Numbered from the stretch's first letter, positions 14,965 to 25,760 are shown. The stretch: DNA of 64,000 bases from Bugula neritina (GCA_964035545.1 OZ037773.1:1986751-2050750), one strand, 5' to 3'. Notes: generated from the letters alone by a model not told the origin. Made by a program: numbers and translations.

Positions 14965-17900
14965 TTACTACTACTACTACTACTAATACTACCAGTACTA
15001 CTAATACTACCAGTACTACTGCTACTACCAGTACTACTGCTACTACCAGTACTACTGCTACTAGTTTATAGCTTTAATTATTATCTTGTATTTTGACAGA
15101 AGAAAATGGAGAGAAACAGGAAGACACAGGGGCTGCTGTCAGCTCTGCTTACAGAGAAAGTACAAGTCGACAGCCTCAGGTTACAGACTTCACCCTTGTC
15201 TAGACCAGTCTCTGCAGACACCAGTATGTTACACTTTACTGACTAGTACCTAGTAGTTAGACACTTAGCTGATACCATGAAACACCTGAATGACACTTTT
15301 TTGTTGCTTTAGTTAATGGCATTGCAAGATTAGAGGCGCGGGTGAGTCACCTCTCCACACGAACAAGCAGTAAGTTAAGAAGTTTGTGTGAAAGAATGGA
15401 GACAGACGAAGAGCTCAATGAACTGCACAACCTCTACTCTGACTGGAGGAACAGAGTGACACACTTTGCTGCTCAGCCAATCACAGGTTGCGTAAATTTA
15501 GCAACTCCTTACTAGGTCATGTTAGTCAGACTAGTGAGTTACTGGCAGTTAGTGAGAGTTACTGGCTGTTAGTAAGTTACTGGCAGGTATAATCACTTAC
15601 TTTTGTTTTTCTGCAGGTGACGTGGCAGAGTTGCAGGCAGAGAAAGCCAGCTGTCTCTTCTACATAACTATGGCTGAAGTATACAAACTCTCTCTCACTT
15701 CTCACCCCTCTTTCCTTGCTGACAACCACCAGGAACTAGTAGGACTAATCCAACTGAGGGAACACAGTCTGAGCTCTTTGATACAGAAACACAGTTTGTT
15801 TGAGAGGCTGAAAGAGAAAGTGACTGACTCGCTGTTGCAGCTTGAATCTCAACTACTCTTGCCGGACGGCAGTTACGGCAGCCATGTTGGACTCAACAGC
15901 CGAGTCCCAAAACTCAAGGCAGCGTTTGAGCAGCACCAGCGGACATGTCTTGTCATGAGACAGATCTGCCAAGAGTTGCTGCCGCACTGTAATGGTGGAG
16001 CCAAGACTAGGCTAATAGCAGCAGTAGAGAGGTCAAGCAGTCGGTGGCAAGGAATTCTGTCTAAACTGATGTCACTTAGTGAAGAGTCAGCGGCTATTGT
16101 CACCAATTTTAGAAACTTGACGCATAGCCTAGTGTCTTTTGCTAAGGAGGTAGGTAGTGTGAGGCGGGGTACGGGCGGCCCCATACCTGAACATCAAGAT
16201 GACCTGCTGGAAAGACAGTCACAGGCTGATGTGTTTGACTGGAAGTTGGAGAAACTCAACACCAAGTACTCCGTTATAAAATTTGAGTTTACAACTCTGT
16301 GCTCTCAGGTGGAGCAACCCGCAGACATGGAGCTATGCTTTAGTTTGGGTAGACATCTGATGGAAGGCGCAGAGTTTATGGTAGCCGGTGTGAAACACGA
16401 GCTGAACGATAGCTTGTCTGTCTGGAACTATTTCATATCTGATGTCAACTCAACTCTCTTAGAAATGCACAAACTTGAGAAGCTGTATCTGAATGAGCGA
16501 CAATTAACGATTGAGGAGCTCTTGGAAGAGATGAAGACACAATATTCTGCTGACTCGCGTAGAGTCATACAGAAGGTGCATACTGGGGCATATGCTATAT
16601 TTACTTGCACTTTAGAATACAATTTAGTAATATACACTGTATATACTTACACTGCGGTAGTATGCACTGTAGTGGTAGACACTGTGGTAGTCTACACTGT
16701 AGTAGTACATACTGTATATACTCACACTATTTATATTGTAGTACACACTGTAGTAGTACACATTGTAGTGGTACACACTGTAATAGTATACAATGTAGTG
16801 GTATGCACTGTAGTAGTACACACTGTAGTAGTACACACTGTAGTAGTAGACACTATAGTGGTACACACTGTAGTAGTACACACTGTAGTAGTAGACACTA
16901 TAGTGGTACACACTGTAGTGGTACACACTGTAGTAGTACACACTGTAGTAGTACACACTGTAGTAGTAGACACTGTAGTGGTACACACTGTAGTAGTACA
17001 CACTGTAGTAGTAGACACTGTAGTGGTATACACTGTACTAGTACACACTATTATCATATCATCTGCAGGCGGAGCAGCTGGTCTCCAAGGGCACTCGTCT
17101 TCTCACTCTCACTAGTGACGTGTTTGGTTCTGCGATTCAGCACGGAGTTGTCTCTCTCCAGAGTGCTATCACACATCTCACTAGACTGTCTGCTGCTAGG
17201 GCTAGTAAACTCAAAGATACAATGTCAGCCATCTTAGAGTTTGAGTCTGGGATGAAATCCTTGAACCAGTGGCTCAAGGCCACTGAAGGGTCACTCAACT
17301 TCACTCCGGCAGACTGGCAGGAAGGCACAGTGCTAGCCAAGTACTTTGTTTCACTGTATAACATATATGATGTGTGAATATTCACTATGTACTAGCATTG
17401 GGATGTCTTTGTAAACTGTACATAAGCATCTTATTCTGTAGCCACCAGTACCTGAAACAACTGGAGAAAGAGATCTCTCACCACTCTAGAACTGTAACTG
17501 CTGTGATTAATCTCTGCAGTCTTCTGCAGTACGACAAAGATGCAGGATATGACATCACCGTCAAACAGGAGTTGTCTGCCGTCAAAGATAGGCTCAAGAG
17601 TCGCTGGAAAAAGCTGTGCGAAAAGGTAGATGAGAATCTGGTGGTTTGTCTTTGTTCTTCTGTAATTAATTGTTGAATACTTCAGTAAATTACAGTTCAA
17701 TTAATTATATCTGTAGATTGCATTCTAACTAAAAAAATTTCTGGATTACATTCTTATTAATTTTCTGTAGATTACATTTTGGTTATTATTTTCTGCAGAT
17801 AATCACTAAGAAAGAACAACTGTATGATCTTGATCAAGTCTGGTCACAGATGAGATCTCAAACAAGCTCATTGATCTCTAAGCTGCTAGAATACAAAGAG

Positions 17901-20900
17901 AAGTGTGATGACCAAGAGAGGTCTATGTCTATAAGGTCAAGGACTCATCAGTTTGAACAGTTCAGCCAAATGCTTAAAGATTGTGAAGCTAAGCATGAAG
18001 ATATGAGGCTACTAAACAATCGACTGAGGTAGGAGCTTTTCAACAACATTTTTGCTGCTTTAGTTTGATTTTACTGATTAAATAATCCAGTGTCTGCTAC
18101 AACCATGTTTCAGTCAACTATGCCCACATGTTTATCAATTTCTCATTGCAAAGATATCTTACACGGAATAACATGATCGACAAGTCTGAATGCGTGAAGA
18201 AAGCAGTAGCTCGGTGCACGGAGTTGTGGGACACCGTCTACCAGTCTCTCTCTCAACTTGTAAAACAGATGAGGAAATCTCATGAGGCGTGGACAGACTT
18301 TGTTAAGGAACGTGATGTCTTACTTATCAAAGTTAGCAATCTCAGTCTAACTTTGAAAACAGACTCTTCCACTCGAGAGAATGTTGAGGAAAAGCTGAAA
18401 AAATATCAACTTCAGGTAAACCCAGATATTTTAAGTCATTTTCTATTATCTGGCAATAATTTTTAGTTGTTTGCCATCTGACATTATTTTCTAATTGTGT
18501 TGAGTCAGGAACTTCCCCTTATTTCTGCTTGTGTATTATGATCATCTTTGTCTTTATGCTGAGTCTCTGCTGGTGTTTCTGCAGATCAATTCTCTCCTTG
18601 ACCTTCCGGTAACCAACCTGCGGGCAGTGTGCACTACAGAGGAACATTGTAAACTTGATAAGCTGATACAAGAGCTCAATGTCAGCGTCAATACGTTGCG
18701 TTGTGAGCTGCGACCTCAGGATGACTTCCACTCTGTAGAGAAGGAGCTGGAGCTGGCCCTCCATCAGACAGAAGACTTGGAGCATGGTCAGATAGTGTAT
18801 TATGATTATTCTCACATTTTTCTTTACTATCACACAACATAACGTCATATCTAAAGGCAGATTTAAAGTAGTGTGGTTGTACTGGTTTTATTTTTTAGAT
18901 TTAGAGTCGTTCAACTCTGACCTCAGGTCATCCTCTTCCGTCCCGACCTCTGACCTTTTACCAGATGAGAGCACACTAGAAACTGACAGTAAAGTGAAGG
19001 AAATTGAGAGGAGAGTTGACCAAATAGCACAGCGAGCAGCCATACGTCGTCAGCTCAGACCTCCCATATCGCGACTAGAAAGGGCACAGAGCCAGTCGTC
19101 TGCTGTGTCTGTCAGTTCAGAAAGGGCTACAGCTGACACAATTAGATCACGTAGAAACACACAGACAGCTCATCCCCACATCACACATTTCTCAACTACT
19201 TCTCGGAATTTTTCACGGCGTTTACGAACTCGTTCCGCTGATAATCCTTCAAGCCGACCCTCAAGTCATGATGGTGAGAAGGACATGAGCCTAAGGCTGA
19301 GAGAAATTGCTCTGTCATCACCGCTACCTCTCACAATAAAGAACTTGCAAGCCTTTAACCAGAGTGTTCTTCCGTCTACATTCAAATTTGATTGGTTGGC
19401 TAATCAAGGAGCACGCTCTGTAACCAGCACAGCTCTAACCTCTGCTACTAACTTAGCTACTAGTAAGAGTTGTTAGTTGACTAACAAATAGCATTAGATA
19501 TACTAGTGTACTAATGTACAAGTGCGTAATATACTCAATATACTCTCTACTCTGTACTGTATAGTGACTATTCAATATACTCTCTACTCTATAGTGACTA
19601 CTACTCAATATACTCTCTACTCTATACTGTATAGTGACTACTACTCAATACACTCTCTACTCTATACTGTATAGTGACTACTACTCAATACACTCTCTAC
19701 TCTATACTGTATAGTGACTACTCAATATACTCACTACTCTATACTGTGTAGTGACTGCTCTATATACTCACTACTTTAAGCTCTATACTGTATAGTGACT
19801 ATTAAATATACTCACTACTCTATACTGTATAGTGACTACTACTCAACATACTCTCTACTCTATACTGTATAGTGACTATTCAATATACTCTCTACTCTAT
19901 ACTGTATAGTGACTACTCAACATACTCACTACTCTATACTCTACACTGTATAGTGACTATGCTATACGGTAAAGACTTTCAACGTGTTATTTGTTTTTCA
20001 GCAGCTGAGGCCATGCCTCCTTTTCAAAAATATCTTAATGCTAGACGTAGGAGTTTCTCACAAGAAAGACAGGGTAGTGTGAAGGGTGCAGCTAAGTTCC
20101 CTCCCAACAGGTTTGTTATATGATACTACAGATACTCAGTTTATGATTGCAGAAATCTATTCTTCTCTAGCCAGTTCTCTGTGTACGCTGTGCATCATTC
20201 TATCACTTCTCTCTCCATGTAGAACTAGGAGCTTGTCTTTAGAGCGGAATCTGACTGGAGAAGCATTGCTTCAAAGGTCAAGATCAACCACACCTACAAG
20301 GCAAGGATTGCATAACACTTTGTCTCCTTTACCTGCACTATCGGTAAACTCGCAGTCTACAGGATTTCTTCTCTCAGCTGCACCCGTCCTGTCCAGTCCA
20401 TCTACTAGGAGGTCTCTTTGTAAGTCAGCATGCCTTGTTCTCTTTTGTATGTTCCTTTTATTCAGTATATGCTTTTTAATTTCTGTATCCATCTATAGCT
20501 TTTTTCTATATTTCTTCTATACTATCTCTATATTCATCACCTTCTATACTATCTCTATATTCATCACCTTCTATACTATCTCTATATCCATCACCTTCTA
20601 TACTATCTCTATATTTATCACCTTCTATATTATCTCTATATCCATCACTTTCTATATTATCTCTATATCCATCACCTTCTATACTATCTCTATATTCATC
20701 ACCTTCCATACTATCTCTATATTTATCACCTTCTATATTATCTCTATATCCATCACCTTCTATACTATCTCTATATTCATCACCTTCCATACTATCTCTA
20801 TATTTATCACCTTCTATATTATCTCTATATCCATCACCTTCTATACTATCTCTATATTCATCACGTTCTATACTATCTCTATATTCATCACGTTCTATAC

Positions 20901-23900
20901 TATCTCTATATTCATCACCTTCTATATTATCTCTATATCCATCACCTTCTATACTATCTCTATATTCATCACCTTCCATACTATCTCTATATTTATCACC
21001 TTCTATATTATCTCTATATCCATCACCTTCTATACTATCTCTATATTCATCACCTTCCATACTATCTCTATATTTATCACCTTCTATATTATCTCTATAT
21101 CCATCACCTTCTATACTATCTCTATATTCATCACGTTCTATACTATCTCTATATTCATCACGTTCTATACTATCTCTATATTCATCACCTTCTATACTAT
21201 CTCTATATCCATCACCTTCTATACTATCTCTATATTCATCACCTTCTATACTATCTCTATATTCATCACCTTCTATACTATCTCTATATTTATCACCTTC
21301 TATATTATCTCTATATCCATCACCTTCTATACTATCTCTATATTCATCACCTTCCATACTATCTCTATATTTATCACGTTCTATACTATCTCTATATTCA
21401 TCACGTTCTATACTATCTCTATATTCATCACGTTCTATACTATCTCTATATCCATCACCTTCTGTACAATCTCTATATCCATCACCTTCTATACTATCTC
21501 TATATTTATCACCTTCTATACTATCTCTATTATATTCATCACCTTCTATACTATCTCTATATTCATCACCTTCTATACTATCTCTATTATATTCATCACC
21601 TTCTATACTATCTCTATATTCATCACCTTCTATACTATCTCTATATTCATCACCTTCTATACTATCTCTATATTCATCACCTTCTATACTATCTCTATAT
21701 TCATCACCTTCTATACTATCTCTATATTCATCACCTTCTATACTATCTCTATATTCATCACCTTCTATACTATCTCTATATTTATCACCTTCTATATTAT
21801 CTCTATATCCATCACCTTCTATACTATCTCTATATTCATCACCTTCTATATTATCTCTATATTCATCACCTTCTATACTATCTCTATATTTATCACGTTC
21901 TATACTATCTCTATATTCATCACCTTCCATACTATCTCTATATTTATCACGTTCTATACTATCTCTATATTCATCACCTTCTATACTATCTCTATATTCA
22001 TCACCTTCTATACTATCTCTATATTTATCACCTTCTATATTATCTCTATATTTATCACCTTCTATACTATCTCTATATCCATCACCTTCTGTACAATCTC
22101 TATATCCATCACCTTCTATACTATCACTATATCCATCACCTTCTATACTATCTCTATATTCATCACCTTCTATACTATCTCTATATTTATCACCTTCTAT
22201 ATTATCTCTATATCCATCACCTTCTATACTATCTCTATATTCATCACCTTCTATACTATCTCTATATTCATCACCTTCTATACTATATCTATATCCATCA
22301 CCTTCTATACTATCTCTATATTCATCACTTTCTATACTATCTCTATATTCATCACCTTCTATACTATATCTATATCCATCACCTTCTATACTATCTCTAT
22401 ATCCATCACCTTCTATACTATCTCTATATTCATCACTTTCTATACTATCTCTATATTCATCACCTTCTATACTATCTCTATATTTATCACCTTCTATATT
22501 ATCTCTATATTCATCACCTTCTATACTATCTCTATATTCATCACCTTCTATACTATCTCTATATTCATCACCTTCTATACTATCTCTATATTCATCACCT
22601 TCTATACTATCTCTATATTCATCACCTTCTGTTTCCTGTTTCAGCTCCCCTCTCAGTCCGATTCTCACCAGCTGTTGAGAGAGAGTTGTTGTCTCCATGT
22701 GAGAGAAGTGAACCTCACTTTGACATCAAGCAGTGTCTCCAGTGGGTGGATAAGCTAGAAGTTTTACACACGAGCATATGGAGTGTGAACAGTGTGATGG
22801 GGGACAACCTGAACACGCTAGTCGCACACTGCAAACACTATAATGTAAATTCACTCACCATGTTTTGTGTTCTATATCCTACTCTATGCAAACTGCCAGT
22901 TCTAACAGGTTTACTCGGCTTCTCCATTACTGCACCTACCACCATCTAGATGCCGTAGTGGAGAAATTGAGATAGCCTAAGTTTTTAGAAAAATGTTTTA
23001 GATTTTGGTTTGGGGCACGGGTGGAAATGTTTGCGAGAACATAACTTCTTTTGCTACATTTCTAATCTAGAACACAGGCTTTTCTCAGTTTGTCCATATT
23101 TGCGCCTACCACCATTATTGCAGGAACTCTTGTCGCAGAGCCAATGTTACAAGGCGGCCATTTTTCCTACCTCCACCGTTACTCAGCGAGAGCAGTTAAA
23201 CGCTCGGTGGAAGCAAGTAGAAAGATATTTCTCATCAAGAAGGGACACTCTAGTTCGAGCTCTGGTGGCCAGTGCTGAGTTGAAGAAGTTAATAGGATGG
23301 TTTGCCGATGATGTCACCCACGCTGAACTCAAGTTACTAGGTGGAACTCAGTCTAAACAGGTGAGTCATTTCTTTTACTTCCTGTATACCATAGTGTATG
23401 TGTAATTCCTCTGTATACTGTATATGCACTGTACTTTCTGTATATACAGTAAGTACAGTGCATATACAGTAAGTACAGTACATACAGTACTTACTGTATA
23501 TACTGTATATATGCAGTGTATGCTGTATATACTGCACTTACTGTATGTGTACTTACCGTATCTAATGTATATACTGTATATGTACTTAATGTATAATGCA
23601 TATACTGTATGTGTATTTACTGTATATACTGTATATGTACTTAATGTATAATGCATATACTGTATGTGTATTTACTGTATATACTGTATATGTACTGTAT
23701 ATGTACTGTACATGTACTGTATATGTACTGCATATACTGCATATATACTGTATATACTGTATACGTACTTCTTCTATATAATGTATATGCACTGTACTTT
23801 CTGTATAATATACAGTAAGTACAGTACTTACTGTACTTACTGTATATACTGTATATGTACTTACTGTGTACTTACTGTACTTACTGTATATACTGTACAT

Positions 23901-25760
23901 ACTGTGCATATACTGTATTTACTGTAGACTGTACACGCCGAAGTGAGAGACATATTAGTGTCTGTCAGATCATACATCACTTCCTTTACCAGTCTGCTAT
24001 GTGAATCTGAAAGCAAAGGGCAACAACTCCTTCACACTCTCAGGACATGCGAGGTGAAATGCCAGAATCTTCTCATGTGACTTCACTTAATGTGACATTA
24101 TGTCACGCTTAGCGTTATACGTGACGTATTTATTAGTCATCCATTCATGTTCACTCTTGCTATGGAATGATCAAATTTGATCTCACGTGTTATTCATTTA
24201 TTGTATTGCTCAATATAGATATTTATTCTTTGTTTATAATGTGCATTTTATCAGAGAGTTTATATTATTTTTATTCTATTTATAAGGTCATGTTTTACTT
24301 TATGACTCGTAGTGCTTTTTGTGAAGCTGGTCCAAGTAACTTCCACTCAAGCACTTTAAACTGTTTACTCTTAATTTTTGGTTTTATAACTAAACAAAAA
24401 AATTTTGTAATGGAATTAAATTATTATACACATATATCTAAAACATTTCAACTAATAATTTTGCTGTTTTTTCAACGTCAAACAAAAAAGGTCCTTGTGT
24501 AGTTGCTAAGATGTGATAGCTATAGCTTAAGTTACGATTTCTTTTGTACTGCCTACATAAATTGCAGTTTATCAAGCTTGCTTCTCTATTAGAATACTTA
24601 ATATGAATTGGATCAGCTTTGGTTGAATTATTGCATTTCTGTCTTTGTATTTTGGATTTTTTTCTCCTTATATATGTGCTGTGAAATAGTTTTTACTTTT
24701 AACAATTTCATTCCGTCCTGCTAGTTTAGATTTTGACAAAATGTATGTTTCAAAGAGTTTCTGTGATATAAAAGAGATATAATTTTATTACGTATAATAA
24801 AGTAATATATGCATGTAATATAGAGCACCACCTCTTTATACTCTGCATTATCTCCACCTGTACTATATATTATACTATGTGTTATCTCCACCTGTACTAT
24901 ATATATATCATACTATGTATTATCTCCACCTGTACTATATATTATACTATGTATTATCTCCACCTGTACTATATATTATACTATGTGTTATCTCCACCTG
25001 TACTATATATTATACTATGTATTATCTCCACCTGTACTATATATTATACTATGTATAATGTATGTTTCATTATGTTATATAATGTATGTTTCAAAGAGTT
25101 TCTGTGATATAAAAGAGATATAATTTTATTACGTATAATAAAGTAATATATGCATGTAATATAGAGCACCACCTCTTTATACTCTGCATTATCTCCACCT
25201 GTACTATATATTATACTATGTGTTATCTCCACCTGTACTATATATATATCATACTATGTATTATCTCCACCTGTACTATATATTATACTATGTATTATCT
25301 CCACCTGTACTATATATTATACTATGTGTTATCTCCACCTGTACTATATATTATACTATGTATTATCTCCACCTGTACTATATATTATACTATGTGTTAT
25401 TTCCACCTGTACTATATATTATGCTATGTGTTATCTCCACCTGTACTATATATTATTCTATGTGTTATCTCCACCTGTACTATATATATATTATACTATG
25501 TGTTATCTCCACATGTCCTCTATATATGACATGTTATCTCCACCTGTGATCTATATATTATGTACTTTTTTCTATTGAGAGCTCAGAGTTAATGGTGTCC
25601 AATGTAGTGCTACAGCTTGCCACACACATGACCTTGGGTAAGACAGTAAAACATTCTTTTCCAATATTGAGTGGAATTAAGATATACTAATTTTATTTAG
25701 CTTGAGTATTTTCTTATAGGAGAAAATTCAGGTTCAATGTCAAGATATTTTAATCTATGA
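87..25760 (+). CDS. 3' part of a giant spectrin-repeat-like coiled-coil protein, about 47 exons
   Basis: Exons by frame and GT-AG phase: 87-232, 709-892, 999-1214, 1687-1863, 1986-2116, 2969-3155, 3352-3506, 3765-3885, 4010-4166, 4266-4435, 4642-4815, 5070-5204, 5327-5494, 5763-5881, 6064-6268, 6734-6905, 6986-7209, 7500-7748, 8150-8362, 8809-9058, 9161-9332, 9838-10086, 10253-10400, 10520-10699, 11197-11313, 11536-11782, 12052-12212, 12719-12841, 13189-13339, 13554-13723, 14228-14413, 15100-15223, 15313-15486, 15617-16575, 17069-17340, 17442-17625, 17799-18028, 18154-18415, 18585-18786, 18899-19462, 20002-20110, 20223-20419, 22645-22844, 23124-23360, 23928-24053, 25580-25637, 25720-25760. 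The product, about 3,100 residues here, is almost all amphipathic helix rich in Leu, Glu, Gln, Lys and Ser. It has spectrin-repeat-like signatures such as LKSRWKKLCEKV (exon at 17442) and repeated L-x3-W spacing. Nesprin, plakin/dystonin and dystrophin families are all possible; no diagnostic end domain (KASH, GAR, WW/ZZ) is visible. A cytoskeletal linker role is inferred. The pair 11782/12052 could instead be 11679/12048. The 5' end is outside the window. Confidence 0.72.
233..650 (+). repeat. Minisatellite in spectrin-like gene intron
   Basis: Head-to-tail units of about 20 bp (core ctatcactatgtactatat), with a shorter internal variant alternating ctgtatactatata. The array starts right at the donor (gtgagtatcactatg), so its unit includes near-donor sequence. 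Apparent Tyr/Ile/Leu-rich reading frames here are repeat artefacts. Confidence 0.9.
1215..1650 (+). repeat. 31-bp intronic minisatellite
   Basis: About 13 copies of a 31-bp unit (core tattacaatgtgactatct, then tattattact). It fills the intron between exons 999-1214 and 1687-1863, with single-base variants such as aatatgac/aatgtgac between copies. Confidence 0.92.
2117..2545 (+). repeat. 22-bp minisatellite carrying 5' splice-site consensus
   Basis: About 19 units with the core gatatatcagagtaagtg. The end of the upstream exon plus its donor reads tatcaga|gtgagtg, so the unit looks like an amplified exon-intron junction. Most copies keep a near-consensus donor (caga|gtaagtg). Confidence 0.9.
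3507..3764 (+). repeat. T-rich degenerate intronic repeat
   Basis: Degenerate units of about 20-25 bp (ttattctgattgttatattt and variants) fill the whole intron between exons 3352-3506 and 3765-3885. Confidence 0.7.
6515..6690 (+). repeat. 21-bp intronic minisatellite
   Basis: Tandem units of about 21 bp (core acacatgactataatacat), about eight copies, just upstream of the acceptor of exon 6734-6905. Preceded by a looser tattactgtt/ctacatatta repeat (6290-6470). Confidence 0.85.
7215..7490 (+). repeat. ~30-bp minisatellite carrying 3' splice-site consensus
   Basis: About nine copies with the core ctcactgtttcagctctaca. Most contain a pyrimidine tract followed by CAG, matching an acceptor site, while the true acceptor (ctcattgcag) is at 7499 just after the array. 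Confidence 0.88.
9400..9830 (+). repeat. ~21/42-bp intronic minisatellite
   Basis: Alternating half-units (ttgacatagattagcaagtg and ttgacacagattgactagta) make a 42-bp higher-order repeat. It fills the intron before exon 9838-10086. The reverse strand is open for 140 codons only because of the period. Confidence 0.88.
11370..11530 (+). repeat. 20-bp intronic minisatellite
   Basis: About eight copies of a 20-bp unit (ctatgatgtcacactatata). The last copy mutates into the acceptor atgatgtag of exon 11536-11782, so the functional 3' splice site seems to be built from the repeat. Confidence 0.88.
12338..12580 (+). mobile_element. tRNA-derived SINE, full-length copy A
   Basis: The body (about 12350-12567) starts with a tRNA-like head. 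A-box-like tggtctaggggttagaa and B-box-like gggttcaagcc are the internal RNA polymerase III promoter. A gttt/aaac stem with a 7-nt loop sits at the anticodon position. A tRNA-unrelated tail ends in cttgcgtgagttt. Flanks tcat(g/a)gtatttta at 12337-12349 and 12568-12580 are a 13-bp target-site duplication with one mismatch. It sits in an intron of the spectrin-like gene in the same orientation. A second copy is at 56.3 kb. Confidence 0.85.
13835..14220 (+). repeat. 45-bp intronic minisatellite
   Basis: About eight copies of a 45-bp unit (core ctattgttatactcatac, alternating with ctactgttatactcatac). The period is a multiple of three, hence a spurious open frame of 138 codons. Confidence 0.9.
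14414..14763 (+). repeat. 50-bp tandem repeat of exon end plus 5' splice site
   Basis: Seven extra copies of a 50-bp unit containing the last ~38 nt of the upstream exon (gcaccaagatgtctctacag) and the first ~12 nt of the intron. Donor dinucleotides occur every 50 bp at 14414, 14464, 14514, 14564, 14614, 14664, 14714 and 14764. Most read cag|gtaggt, the seventh reads cag|gtaagt and the last cag|gtaaat. See the finding on decoy donors. Confidence 0.95.
14828..15065 (+). repeat. (ACT)n-type trinucleotide repeat
   Basis: A nearly pure run of act with gct, att and agt variants, about 75 triplets, in the intron before exon 15100-15223. Thr-rich and Leu-rich open frames across it are repeat artefacts. 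Confidence 0.92.
15617..16575 (+). CDS. Largest exon (959 nt) of the spectrin-like gene
   Basis: The exon is bounded by a pyrimidine-rich acceptor ending ctgcag (15616) and the donor agaag|gtgcat (16576). It enters in phase 1 and leaves in phase 0. It encodes about 320 uninterrupted helical residues, equal to roughly three spectrin-like repeats, with regularly spaced Trp (for example SRWQGILSKL and SVWNYFISDV). Most exons of this gene are 120-270 nt, so this is a fused exon or one that never gained introns. The frame continues beyond the donor into a 15-bp intronic repeat, which explains the long apparent reading frame to 17115. Confidence 0.8.
16600..17045 (+). repeat. 15-bp intronic minisatellite
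   Basis: About 28 copies of gtacacactgtagta with g/a and c/t variants, ending just before the acceptor atctgcag of exon 17069-17340. Open frames on both strands (His/Thr/Val or Tyr/Ser rich) reflect the period. Confidence 0.92.
18899..20419 (+). CDS. Ser/Arg/Thr-rich linker exons of the spectrin-like gene
   Basis: Three exons (18899-19462, 20002-20110, 20223-20419) encode a segment unlike the rest of the protein. It is rich in Ser, Arg, Thr and Pro with few heptads, for example RRSFSQERQ and RSRSTTPTRQ. Each junction keeps phase (1, 2, 1). The many R-x-x-S and S-P sites look like a disordered linker open to phosphorylation, placed between the main helical rod and a last helical block. Such linkers are common near the C-terminus of large cytoskeletal proteins, but I recognise no specific domain. 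The role is inference. Confidence 0.65.
19500..19965 (+). repeat. ~38-bp intronic minisatellite
   Basis: About 12 copies of a unit with the core ctctactctatactgtatag and tgactactactcaatatac, filling the intron between exons 18899-19462 and 20002-20110. Confidence 0.88.
20500..22632 (+). repeat. 27-bp minisatellite, about 79 copies, filling a 2.2-kb intron
   Basis: The unit has the core atactatctctatattcatc followed by accttct. Variation is confined to a few positions (ttc/tcc/ttt, acc/acg, act/att). The array lies between donor ctctctttg|taagtc-type site (exon end 20419) and acceptor ctgtttcag (22644), so it is intronic. The period is 9 codons, so both strands stay open for more than 700 codons (+ ISIFITFYT-like, - EYRDSIEGD-like). 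Confidence 0.95.
22645..24080 (+). CDS. C-terminal helical exons of the spectrin-like gene
   Basis: Exons 22645-22844, 23124-23360 and 23928-24053 return to helical spectrin-like sequence, for example QREQLNARWKQVERYF. If the weak donor gag|gtgaaa at 24053 is not used, the frame reads nine more codons and stops at TGA 24078-24080, giving a shorter C-terminus. If it is used, two small exons at 25.6 kb follow. Both ends may exist. An AATAAA-like signal (ataataaag, about 24788-24796) lies downstream of the first stop. Confidence 0.6.
22947..23108. mobile_element. TA-flanked MITE, copy 1
   Basis: An approximately 160-bp element that closely matches the one at 51392-51552. Its ends are gatgccgtagtggagaaatt and, inverted, ggcgcaaatatggac, degenerate versions of the cleaner terminal repeat in copy 2. 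It is flanked by TA on each side. A stray terminal fragment (ctccattactgcaccta) precedes it at about 22922-22938. It ends 15 bp before exon 23124-23360. Confidence 0.65.
23395..23925. repeat. Palindrome-rich tgtatatactgta array
   Basis: Degenerate repeats of tactgtatatactgtatatg mixed with inverted cagtaagtacagt segments. The local dyads would allow long AU-rich hairpins in the pre-mRNA. It fills the intron between exons 23124-23360 and 23928-24053. Confidence 0.85.
24741..25560 (+). repeat. 341-bp tandem duplication containing a 34-bp minisatellite
   Basis: Sequence from 24741 (atgtatgtttcaaagagttt) recurs from 25082 almost unchanged. Each copy has a unique ~100-bp head followed by 34-bp units (core ctccacctgtactatatatt). 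The stretch 24081-24740 before it is plain T/A-rich sequence in which I see nothing else. Confidence 0.88.
25580..25760 (+). CDS. Candidate terminal exons of the spectrin-like gene
   Basis: Exon 25580-25637 has an acceptor after a T-rich tract (ctattgag) and a strong donor (cttgg|gtaagac). It enters in phase 0 and leaves in phase 1. Exon 25720-25760 has acceptor ttcttatag and completes the codon in phase, ending at TGA 25758-25760. An AATAAA signal follows at 25986-25991. The intervening intron holds a minisatellite, as the other introns of this gene do. Only about 33 residues are added, so this remains a proposal. Confidence 0.4.

Noticed and set aside
14728-15096. Poly-Leu or poly-Thr protein
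   Set aside because: Reading frames through an (ACT)n repeat inside an intron.
20506-22698. 730-codon minus-strand frame with a charged 9-residue repeat
   Set aside because: It coincides with the 27-bp intronic array, whose period of 9 codons keeps both strands open. Its first codons lie antisense to a real exon.
20086-22758. 890-codon plus-strand frame
   Set aside because: It joins the exon at 20223-20419, the intronic array and the next exon by read-through. Good splice sites and matching phase show the middle is intron.
24841-25560. CRISPR-like array
   Set aside because: Units are contiguous with no unique spacers, in an animal genome. It is a minisatellite.
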